Source: a virus
Length of the DNA: 24,939 nt
IMG/VR virus record: IMGVR_UViG_3300020446_000076
Coordinates: 1 to 24,939 of that record
Reading direction: 5' to 3' (one strand)
Numbering within the stretch: position 1 is the stretch's first letter; every line of letters starts with the position of its first letter. The notes under the pieces are model-generated. The model was given only the letters and a program-made list of their open reading frames with translations, was not told the origin of the DNA and did no database searches. Shown here piece after piece: positions 22,001 through 24,939 of this stretch. The translations under genes were made by a program, and so were the position numbers.

Positions 22001-22966
22001 ACAGATGGATATTCATTATCTAATGGAGATGAATTGAATGTGACCACTTTCAACAATGCTTTGGGAATGAAATTGACTAGAGAAGTGTTAGAAGGCAGAG
22101 TGACAAACATATTCAAGTTAAGATTCAACACATTAAACAGCACTTACACTTTTGCTTGGTTCAACGGAGAACAATTGACACCAGGTATAGACTTCACGGT
22201 GTCAGGCAACACATTGACAGTGATTGGCAAAACAATCACAGCCAGTGACAGATTGGATGTGATGTACTTTGCTGTGGACTCGGCCATAGGCGCAACAGGA
22301 TTTAGGATTTTCAAAGATATGTTGAACAGAACATTCTACAAACGTATCAACAAAAATGCCACAACAGAAATAGCAGAAGACGTTGTGGAAGGATCACAAA
22401 CAATACAGGTCAAAGACGGCACGGTGTTACCCGCTCCAAATGCCGCCAACAACATACCTGGTGTGATCTTTGTTGACAAAGAAAGAATTGAATATTTTAC
22501 CAAGTCAGGCGACACGTTGGGACAACTGAGACGTGGAACACTTGGAACAGGAATTAAGGCACATAGTTCAGGCACAGCAGTGGTAGATGCGTCTGGCACT
22601 CAAACTATACCTTATGCAGACACAGTATACACCAACACATTCACGGGTGATGGTAGTACCACAGTGTTTGCTCTATCACAAACACCGTCAAACGCTGGTG
22701 AGTTAGACATATTCATTGGTGGCCAACGATTGTTGCTCACCAGCGAAGACGGATCAACTATCAACTACTCTGTGGACGGAAGCACAACATCAGTTACTTT
22801 TAGCACTGCACCAGCGGCTGACACACAGATAAAAATATTACATAAGAGAGGACAGGTTTGGTACACAGCGGCAGATGGTAATCCGGCAAATGGTAAAGGG
22901 TTACAAGCGTCTACCACAATACAGGCTCGTTTCATAGCAGAACAGCCTACAAATGCACCTGAATAA
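10094..22966 (+). CDS. Giant modular baseplate/virion structural protein (4290 residues), gp7-like position
   Basis: One intact 12.9-kb frame starts at the TAATG overlap with gp6. The place after gp6 is that of T4 gp7 (1032 residues). A possible gp7-like match is RDYLENLFVSDVSQYKFYQG, followed by an REKG motif (about 1745-1768), resembling the T4 gp7 pattern of Phe...Phe-Tyr...Lys-Gly; most of the scaffold I know only as conserved blocks of large marine T4-like phage virion proteins (for example LPGYWRAIYKYFYDTDAPH and VGEVWWDLSRVKWLWYEQG at 2629). Modules in order: N-terminal wedge-like part with HLPAFYR (28-34); cupredoxin (about 185-288); conserved scaffold; short carbohydrate-binding-like module (1659-1696); gp7-like block; FG-GAP propeller (about 2085-2550); scaffold to about 3200; GGxGY repeats with an inserted domain (3212-3355); second carbohydrate-binding-like module (from 3397); GDGST beta-modules (3510-4290) with a RIEYF...LRRGTLGTG block near 4130. 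No membrane segment or signal peptide is evident. The gp7 assignment is inference; a structural role is well supported. Confidence 0.8.
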   Translation: MVDQPTNPLTNQEVVQQGTAELRRTVQHLPAFYRTDNNQRFLSSTMDALVQKGSLERLDGYVGRKDAYTRKSSDRYLTATSRDRSAYQLEPAVTYTNRDTTSVNPEDQVKFTGTYDDYINQIKYFGGKVDNHDRLNKEKIYSWNPAVDYDKLINYREYYWLPEGPNALEIDVVGPGAVVEYKVTNVVKGAYNFSIQDGTNNPILKLYRGNTYKFNIDAKGHPFYIMTEPYKDQLSADGSTSTLYTTGVTNNGTDSGIVTFTVPTSGPSTLYYQCGNHDNMNGVLQIEDIQTTSKIDPDKDIIGAKNYSLRTLDLSNGMKIKFTTTKVDTAWQNKQYYVEGVGDSITLTDASELIAPGSYSEEFTVGYDTFVYDSQPYAKALHRAEALDYITIKRDSRDRNSWSRYNRWFHRSVIEETARVGGYTPDLDESDRAKRPIIEFDSGLALYNHGTVAKDHITVIDTVTTDAFSDVVGKTGFNVDSISLEDGMRVIFTADTDSLVANNIYTVKFITATDSSQVISLTKAADGTPADGDSIFVEKGTNNQGKTFHYESATKSWKTSQAKTGLNQQPLFGMWDNDHVSFDDAIKYPNSTFTGAKVFEYATSDSATTDTVLGIKVKYKTINNVGDIVFDSDHTNGTFTYKNEKQTVSKNLAEGHLHYTTGRTTHNSRSAWIERLNESKQRVIRTYQADDVEKKLFAIDFYKDSVSLTDLEIAVRVNGVNKSQGIDYTLVDGTVNKYVQFTEELSVGDQVRIKGYSAADKVADKGIYEVPENIETNAENSQIGTFTLGQITKHVQDIQDKNTDVTGAIPGVSNLRDKPDARLKGGTIHQHQGSLLPAVFGLIDQQANVIRSIEYVNKAYEQWYNSFLTNALGTVYEGVARDRVDEIILSIVEGKNSKSPFYYEDMVGYGENVSTRSYTVKDDLETDYAIDSQHSMTALGNRAVYVYLNDVQLIQGTDYTFSTTDDSVSILTTLADGDKILIKDYADTTGSFIPPTPTKLGMYPKFKPELISDDTYRTTTNVIRKHDGSFIKAYGDERDDLILELEKRIYNNCKTAYDASLLDINDVVPSAFTSTEYTLLEVDDVMSTDFFVWAGRNNVQYINNTAFTEGSPFTYNYSSSTDRIAGEKLPGYWRAIYKYFYDTDAPHLRPWEMLGHSEKPSDWETTYGPAPYTAGNDVLWTAIATHTGRYAKPQIKSYLPVDASGNLLDPIAAGLIGNHDVPGRTQSWKFGDQAPAETAWRRSSAYPYTVIKTLALTKPAKFFSIFFDNSRLSTNTAGNYIDTDTGIRQTLAKGKYHLETETNATTGVTTRYATAGYQPLVVNYLISQNLDAKTFWYDKMKGLTVQLAYKLGGFTDKDNIKILTDSVSPGSTSGSKFVPDENYKILFRTSNPVETFDYSGVLIEKNTDVSQDGSTLLGGYKVLGYSTTKPYFKFNYPIKSVRGNKVRVINSEVATYKNYQEAVQTIPYGYVFDTKQEVADFLSGYGHWLEDQGFRFNKYSKELKETLNWSNAIKEFLYWTEQNWAPGSAVTVSPAADGFELDTNNSIVGKLKSIAGDYSMLDAGGRKLSIREISTKRIGKTFDISIKSLDVGLFNISLNTVQKEHIILFDNKTVFSDIIYDAYTGFRQERMKVVGWKTANWNGDYYAPGFVFDSAEVNYWSRNTDYKIGDTVEYQGKFYVAKANHTTNDKFESANWTLKTEKPQPQLIPNFDYKISQFNDFYNLETNNFDESQEQLAQRLIGYQNRDYLENLFVSDVSQYKFYQGYIREKGTQNAIDKILKAKYEGSDITLNLYPEWMIRTGRFGNVDARENIQIQLKENEILANPQSLEFYETSNFTKNYARSLAIAKPDFYYDPVDYDTATTFAKYDYSQAGYDRDSVMPFKTAGYVQPSQVQHTVFDLEELLDLDVQSFERNDLIWVANKQNLDWDVYRLTNTGRQIATLRAVNGSTQMEIEFSSSHNLNAQSNRTSADYLAIRNAEVEDLNRVFEVKRVVDHKTILVDFAGATGGLPNAEDESTIGSYGSLYIFRSVRFNSMNNVNDVISYDTYQDKDESRQIPGDKVFTDADASGLWRVYEKCDPYTVKRQLSPNSEVADQDFGWRIVARNDGRTLIASAPTKGQGEIHFMFRTSASPGTGYESQAAVTMTDGDDNTGRLGYSLSISTDENFVIAGAPFTNTVGLDGSSRYSDQGLIKIFVWNPSTFTYGILNTINPPTDQAGQNFGWSHAIAEPGASSGRDTPAKYLFVGAPGLDDGSSTSGGRVYMYEWGVGSDGSTYDTWTQNLTISSNEVGSGKRFGNAIAVNDNGDILAVSSTAPGKAGMVEIFRRTSQSNDDSVEHSFTHVQTLSGVASDGSSLNTQFGDSIAMSKDGTTLVITAPGADKTDQADAGAVYYYKWDADGDSTLAYTLQQTINAPDTASNMRFGSTIDIDNSGTRLVIGAENFGNSRTMAFDSGATTFDLQDTEFSDFNTGSGAAYTATRYNTEFLIDDRLVTTSVTANDDFGRGVCVTDNTVFVGAPDDEGNIDISDGSSYIQNDGTVTVFDLTKSGEYAWKNIVTETPLMDVSKRGQVFDFDTRSNEIRDYYELYDPVKGHFPGVADREINYKTVWDPAVYNNGDGANFKTTWAEKHVGEVWWDLSRVKWLWYEQGTLEYKTNHWGKTFPGSEIHIYEWIESTSLPSEFIGGTPLHPDDTNYTIKQRYSTQLDAFVDYYYYWVRNTTVLPANSVVRRDSTTASVANLLSNPQGLGHKWYAPTDTQSMLIANVRNLANSHIVLNVDIRTNNFDATAHSVWKLARESDPAYRPGTQIEQRWWDSLVGKNIAGDLVPDIALPVNERYGNNIRPRQSWYVDRYDALKEVIDYANTVLKKKQLSGTISLDNLNKADPEPTAASLEWDATVDTYAELTYINTADLSGTVKYLVKADENADGFWSIHTWDGTEWTRTKLQGYNTGAYWSYVDWYGTDPEVHEMIHDENTPIDAQVTYEYELDSLDLAVGKHVKVTQADTGGWKLFMKTASGYTNVGTENGTIRLSTKLYDYTQDATGFAGGDTFDDNFFDQEPTIETRNVLTALRDDLFINELAVEYNNLFFIGLRKVLAEQTYVDWLFKTAFVNVTNTVRKLDQRKNYTSGTDSWVEEYINEVKPFHTKIREYKLGYEGTDTEDGIFTDFDNPPFYDTEQSKIRTLNVNSDSDKLTEYPYQMWYDYHKKYVSSITVSYGGTGYETAPTVAVIGGTEASTGPFQIQGTSNRGATSGTYGYYYPLFTSEQRAKTWDTQNNSGSGTATEFSFDEYSGTFWMPDGTTNTGQSTRSTVYKLYDTPDTSAATATATVVNGSVTKITLTGQGRNYTTTPTVVLTGGKTDGTTPTDTARAYVNLSNDLVRDFNTTIKFDRIQSTHSVVDWTANTAYAYGQLIRYNNELYKATDPFTSSTKFSDNKGKVYKVYGDETDLTAADRTAGMYAPTSAMPGNELSQLMSGIDYGGTMVTGLLFTQDQGWDRSGWYDYGWDHFGASNIVAFRGDGSTTTFTFDSAPASTKVYQVYTTINHVKTKTADSFRGDGSTTTFTLSSAPADGTLVEFIPFDDDGVLTPTDDRTLDTLLSGGLFNTALGTAASDVITDGDGFVTTETSYAPEEAVPGQIFDTLDIKVYTSPESGVPFITEKLYHGDATTTVYSTGEYPGTLASVTVSVDGLVKRLTTDFTVNVANKTVTFVSAPGLGAVISIRTFAISGENYRVLDQYTGDGSTVTFTTSTRGEFNLDSTSSDMYITIDGVPTTAFSTTTTANTITVTFNSAPAASSFIQIAGFNKSTTSTRSFASIRNELIPFGGGATRYTMAFPPGEDPGSSIPLTFPPGSIGPFSGLTMIEVNGKMLRGPDITYYIGDGSTYTYGVAVGLGDDSTVDPAKTITAESQVNVFVNGSEKNLNTHYTVDIANNNVVFTAAHVPTATDVIAIETLVNNHYRVEGTDFILNTSQIATDGYSLSNGDELNVTTFNNALGMKLTREVLEGRVTNIFKLRFNTLNSTYTFAWFNGEQLTPGIDFTVSGNTLTVIGKTITASDRLDVMYFAVDSAIGATGFRIFKDMLNRTFYKRINKNATTEIAEDVVEGSQTIQVKDGTVLPAPNAANNIPGVIFVDKERIEYFTKSGDTLGQLRRGTLGTGIKAHSSGTAVVDASGTQTIPYADTVYTNTFTGDGSTTVFALSQTPSNAGELDIFIGGQRLLLTSEDGSTINYSVDGSTTSVTFSTAPAADTQIKILHKRGQVWYTAADGNPANGKGLQASTTIQARFIAEQPTNAPE
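10646..10957 (+). other. Cupredoxin-like domain in the giant protein
   Basis: Residues about 185-288 read as a small beta-barrel. KLYRGNTYKFNI leads to KGHPFYI (His221), and a strand VTFTVPTSGP leads to TLYYQCGNHDNMNGVLQI with Cys274, His277 and Met280. His, then Cys-x2-His-x2-Met, is a complete type 1 copper ligand set; the C-terminal spacing equals that of amicyanin (Cys92, His95, Met98). The fold assignment rests on this motif and the strand pattern. Copper binding is predicted, not shown. Confidence 0.72.
15068..15181 (+). other. Short carbohydrate-binding-like module (CBM5/12-type pattern)
   Basis: Residues 1659-1696 read YWSRNTDYKIGDTVEYQG, then KFYVAKANHTTND and ESANW. The pattern Trp...Tyr-x2-Gly-Asp-x-Val-x-Tyr-x-Gly-Lys-x-Tyr-x-Ala, ending in a Trp, is typical of chitin-binding-type CBM5/12 modules. 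These also occur in phage tail proteins. Sugar binding is inferred from pattern only. Confidence 0.55.
16346..17743 (+). repeat. Seven FG-GAP repeats forming a predicted beta-propeller
   Basis: Seven repeats are visible in residues about 2085-2550 of the giant protein, each with Phe/Leu-Gly, a strand, a turn such as NDNGD or SKDGT, and a GAP-like end. Starts: FGWRIVARNDGRTLIASAP (F2098), LGYSLSISTDENFVIAGAP (L2155), FGWSHAI...LFVGAPG (F2221), FGNAIAVNDNGDILAV (F2295), FGDSIAMSKDGTTLVITAPG (F2359), FGSTIDIDNSGTRLVIGAE (F2422), FGRGVCVTDNTVFVGAPDD (F2501). Spacing is 57-79 residues. Seven such repeats make a closed integrin-alpha-type propeller. Confidence 0.82.
19727..20158 (+). repeat. Paired GGxGY repeats split by an inserted domain
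   Basis: Residues from 3212 read SYGGTGYETAPTVAVIGG; from about 3336 the partner reads LTGQGRNYTTTPTVVLTGG. Both fit a Gly-x-Gly-x-Tyr...Pro-Thr-Val-x-Val...Gly-Gly unit. The usual linker between such units (TSAATATATVVNGSVTKI) is present, but only after about 86 extra residues (nt 19784-20041). The insert contains GYYYPLFTSEQRAKTW and SGTFWMPDGTTNTG. Confidence 0.6.
20282..20388 (+). other. Second short carbohydrate-binding-like module
   Basis: From Trp3397 the sequence reads WTANTAYAYGQLIRYNNELY, followed by KATDPFTSSTKF. This follows the same Trp...Tyr-x2-Gly-x-x-x-x-Tyr-x-x-x-x-Tyr-Lys-Ala pattern as the module at 15068-15181, though the closing Trp is not obvious. Confidence 0.45.
20627..22966 (+). 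repeat. C-terminal series of GDGST-type beta-modules
   Basis: The last 780 residues of the giant protein contain six units starting with a GDGST-like turn: FRGDGSTTTFTFDSAP (F3512), FRGDGSTTTFTLSSAP (F3550), YHGDATTTVYS (G3660), YTGDGSTVTFTTS (G3735), YIGDGSTYTYGV (G3875) and FTGDGSTTVFALSQTP (G4185). Fuller units continue with a V-V-V-x-G hairpin, a DYTV-like strand and a VxFxxAP strand, as in SVDGLVKRLTTDFTV and KTVTFVSAP. The first two copies are also similar in DNA. These look like beta-sandwich spacer or exposure domains. Confidence 0.7.
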
Positions 22967-22969
22967 ATA
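22962..22969 (+). promoter_or_regulatory. Possible late promoter box AATAAATA
   Basis: AATAAATA differs from the T4 late box by its first base, a position I recall as being relaxed in marine T4-like phages. It overlaps the stop codon of the giant gene and ends 7 bases before ATG 22977. The predicted start near 22975 would give an almost leaderless message for that ATG. The match is weaker than the two exact boxes. Confidence 0.35.
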
Positions 22970-22976
22970 CACTAGG

Positions 22977-23702
22977 ATGACAGAAGAAAACAAACACACA
23001 GAATCAAAAGAAGACAACAAAAAGCCTAATGATCAATCAGGTGTGATGATGCAGGGACACATCAAAATTTTTGACCCTGAGACAGGCGAAGTATTAGTGG
23101 ACAAAAGAAACGCAATCCACTACGAAAATATGTCACAGGCTTTGGCCAAAAGTTTGGCAAACAAAACAACAGGTTTCATACACGAGATGGCATTTGGAAA
23201 TGGTGGTACCAGTGTTGACCCTACAGGAATCATCACTTACCTCACACCTAATTCTACAGGAACCAATGCTACTTTGTACAATCAAACATATTACAAAGTG
23301 ATAGATGACAATTCATCTACTAACAAAGATACCACACGTAACAAAATGGAAGTGCGTCACACCGCAGGTAACAAGTACACAGACATAGTTTGTACTTGTA
23401 CACTAGACTACGGTGAACCCACAGGACAAGATGCATTTGACAACACAACTAATTTCAATGGCGACTTTGTTTTTGATGAATTGGGTTTAAAAAGTTGGGA
23501 AGGCACAGAAAACGGTGATTCAAACAAATTGTTGACTCACGTGGTATTTCACCCTGTGCAAAAATCACTGAACAGATTGATACAGATTGATTACACTTTA
23601 AGAATACAAAGTTTAACAACATTTACTGAAACAAGTTCAACAGCACTGACAACATCAAACACAGTAAGCGGAACCACTTCAGGCAGTAACACAGGATACT
23701 AA
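22977..23702 (+). CDS. Virion structural protein, marine T4-like phage family
   Basis: The product is 241 residues from ATG 22977. A charged, Lys/Glu/Asn-rich N terminus (about 1-25) leads to GHIKIFDPETGEVLVDKRNA, IHYENMSQALAKSLAN and FIHEMAFGNGGTSVD, blocks I associate with a structural protein encoded near the baseplate genes of marine T4-like phages. A beta-rich middle follows (FVFDELGLKSW, LTHVVFHPVQKSLNR), and a Ser/Thr-rich tail ends in SGSNTGY. An in-frame ATG at 22953 would add 8 residues and overlap the giant gene by 14 bases; neither start has a good Shine-Dalgarno site, so the start is uncertain. The exact place in the virion is unknown; a baseplate or fibre-attachment role is inferred from its neighbours. 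It ends 3 bases before the fibre gene. Confidence 0.72.
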   Translation: MTEENKHTESKEDNKKPNDQSGVMMQGHIKIFDPETGEVLVDKRNAIHYENMSQALAKSLANKTTGFIHEMAFGNGGTSVDPTGIITYLTPNSTGTNATLYNQTYYKVIDDNSSTNKDTTRNKMEVRHTAGNKYTDIVCTCTLDYGEPTGQDAFDNTTNFNGDFVFDELGLKSWEGTENGDSNKLLTHVVFHPVQKSLNRLIQIDYTLRIQSLTTFTETSSTALTTSNTVSGTTSGSNTGY

Positions 23703-23703
23703 T
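23692..23703 (+). promoter_or_regulatory. Ribosome binding site embedded in the end of the 241-residue gene (CAGGATACTAAT)
   Basis: This is the same 12 bases as at 10084-10095. They encode the final Gly-Tyr-stop (GGA TAC TAA), and AGGA at 23693-23696 lies 9 bases before the next ATG at 23706. Confidence 0.65.
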
Positions 23704-23705
23704 AA

Positions 23706-24939
23706 ATGGCATACACTGTAAACAAAACAAATAGTTCAGCGTCACCTAATCAGTACACTGTTCAAGATGGCGTGGTAAATGCCCAAACTGATTTGAGTTT
23801 GATCGGAAAAGGTTATGCTGGATATGGTGAACTGATAGCAGAAAACTTTTTACATCTTTTAGAAAACTTTTCAAATGCATCAGCACCTTCAAAACCAATC
23901 ACCGGACAACTTTGGTGGGATTCAGGCACGGCAAAATTAAAAGTTTGGAACGGCACAAGTTTTCAAACAGCAGGTGGTAGTGCCCCTTATCAATCCTCTG
24001 CACCGAGTGCCATGTCAGCAGGTGATATATGGATAGATTCAGACACAGGGCAGATGTATTTTTACAACGGCACCACATCTGTTTTGGTAGGTCCTCCTGG
24101 CACAACAGGAACCACAAACGGTTTTACTTTTGACAGTATTTTAGATTCATCAGATGTCACACAAAACATCACCAATATATACAATGACGGAAACAGAATT
24201 GCCATTATCAGTGAAGACGCTTTCACACCAAAACTTTCTATTTCAGGCTTTGCCACAATAGGCGCAGGTATAACATTAAACACAGCCATCACAGACAACA
24301 AATTAAATGGCACAGCAACAGACTCAGACAAACTGGGTGGTGTGTTAGCCGCAAACTACTTGAGATCCAATGCCAATGACACAACTTCAGGCACTTTCAC
24401 AGTGGCCAACGATGGTGGAGTCATAATTGGAACGGATCAAGATTTTACATTGTCGGTGGATGCTGGTGGTTGTATCATATCTAATTCAACACAGGACACA
24501 GACATTTCATTTAAAATCAATGATGGTGGAGTGACAACAACTGTGATGACAGTGGATGGCACAAATTCAAGAGTGGGAATTGGCACAGCATCTCCAAGCA
24601 CAAAATTAGAAGTTTCAGGCACAGTTACAGCCACAGCATTCACAGGTCCATTAACAGGCTCTGTAACCGGTAACTTGACCAGCACAGGTGCCAACACAAT
24701 GGGCACACTAGTTTTAGGTGATCAATTGACTACACAAGAAATTGTACCAGATTTGGATGGCGCCTACGACATAGGTACCAGCAGTTTAAAATACAACACA
24801 GTATTTGCCAAAGCCACATCGGCACAATACGCTGACTTGGCAGAGGTTTACGAATCTGATGCTCAATACGAGCCTGGCACAGTGGTTGTGTTTGGTGGTG
24901 ACAAAGAAATCACAATATCAACATCAGGAAATGACACGG
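23706..24939 (+). CDS. Tail fibre-like protein, N-terminal part (cut by window end)
   Basis: The frame is open from ATG 23706 to the window end (411 codons, no stop). The N terminus has IAENFLHLLENFSN, then two similar units: GQLWWDSGTAKLKVWNGTSF (from residue 67) and GDIWIDSDTGQMYFYNGTTS. Such units are common at the start of marine phage fibre proteins. A short GPPGTTGTT stretch follows, then fibre-shaft motifs DSDKLGGVLAANYLRSNAND and VGIGTASPSTKLEVSG. At about residue 376, YADLAEVYESDAQYEPGTVV resembles the start of a G2-type autoproteolytic domain, which in other appendages acts as a cleavable chaperone near the C terminus. The gene probably ends not far past the window. It follows the 241-residue gene by 3 bases. 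A receptor-binding or fibre role is likely; the exact T4 counterpart is unknown. Confidence 0.75.
   Translation, partial: MAYTVNKTNSSASPNQYTVQDGVVNAQTDLSLIGKGYAGYGELIAENFLHLLENFSNASAPSKPITGQLWWDSGTAKLKVWNGTSFQTAGGSAPYQSSAPSAMSAGDIWIDSDTGQMYFYNGTTSVLVGPPGTTGTTNGFTFDSILDSSDVTQNITNIYNDGNRIAIISEDAFTPKLSISGFATIGAGITLNTAITDNKLNGTATDSDKLGGVLAANYLRSNANDTTSGTFTVANDGGVIIGTDQDFTLSVDAGGCIISNSTQDTDISFKINDGGVTTTVMTVDGTNSRVGIGTASPSTKLEVSGTVTATAFTGPLTGSVTGNLTSTGANTMGTLVLGDQLTTQEIVPDLDGAYDIGTSSLKYNTVFAKATSAQYADLAEVYESDAQYEPGTVVVFGGDKEITISTSGNDT

Noticed and set aside
22953-22976. Upstream ATG giving an 8-residue longer version of the 241-residue protein
   Set aside because: It overlaps the giant gene by 14 bases and has no ribosome site. 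It cannot be excluded, but ATG 22977 gives the more natural charged N terminus.
1-24939. tRNA genes, CRISPR arrays, insertion sequences, integrase or attachment sites
   Set aside because: None seen. Coding density is almost complete and the internal repeats are protein-domain repeats, not spaced identical DNA repeats.

Overview
The window is a run of late virion-structure genes from a T4-like (myovirus) phage, all on the + strand. It covers the baseplate and the start of a tail-fibre gene. The evidence is recognisable homologues of T4 gp48, gp53, gp5, gp25 and gp6 in close order, plus two exact copies of the T4-type late promoter box TATAAATA. The base composition leans AT (by eye about 40% GC). 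The proteins are rich in Thr, Ser, Asn and Asp, and several module types (GDGST repeats, GGxGY repeats, the QLWWD fibre head) are ones I associate with marine T4-like phages of cyanobacteria and SAR11. No host-derived metabolic gene is present, so the host cannot be settled from this window.

Layout: (1) 1-63, the tail end of an upstream gene. (2) 64-133, a leader with a late promoter. (3) 134-6569, a tightly packed operon: tail tube cap gp48, wedge gp53, a large hub-like protein, spike gp5 with a C-terminal S74 chaperone domain, and wedge gp25. Genes overlap by one base (TAATG) or lie one base apart. (4) A 42-base gap with a second late promoter. (5) 6612-10094, an enlarged wedge gp6. (6) 10094-22966, one uninterrupted gene for a 4290-residue virion protein that fills half the window. 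(7) 22977-23702, a 241-residue structural protein. (8) 23706 to the end, a fibre-like gene cut by the window edge.

Together these genes would build the tube cap, hub, spike and wedge ring of a contractile-tail baseplate, with the giant protein probably filling the gp7 position and carrying surface-exposed modules. The most notable content is inside the giant protein: a cupredoxin domain with an apparently complete type 1 copper ligand set, a seven-repeat FG-GAP beta-propeller, two short carbohydrate-binding-like modules, a domain inserted between paired GGxGY repeats, and a string of GDGST beta-modules. No RNA genes, mobile elements, CRISPR arrays or clear terminators were seen, and no stretch longer than 300 bases lacks a gene.
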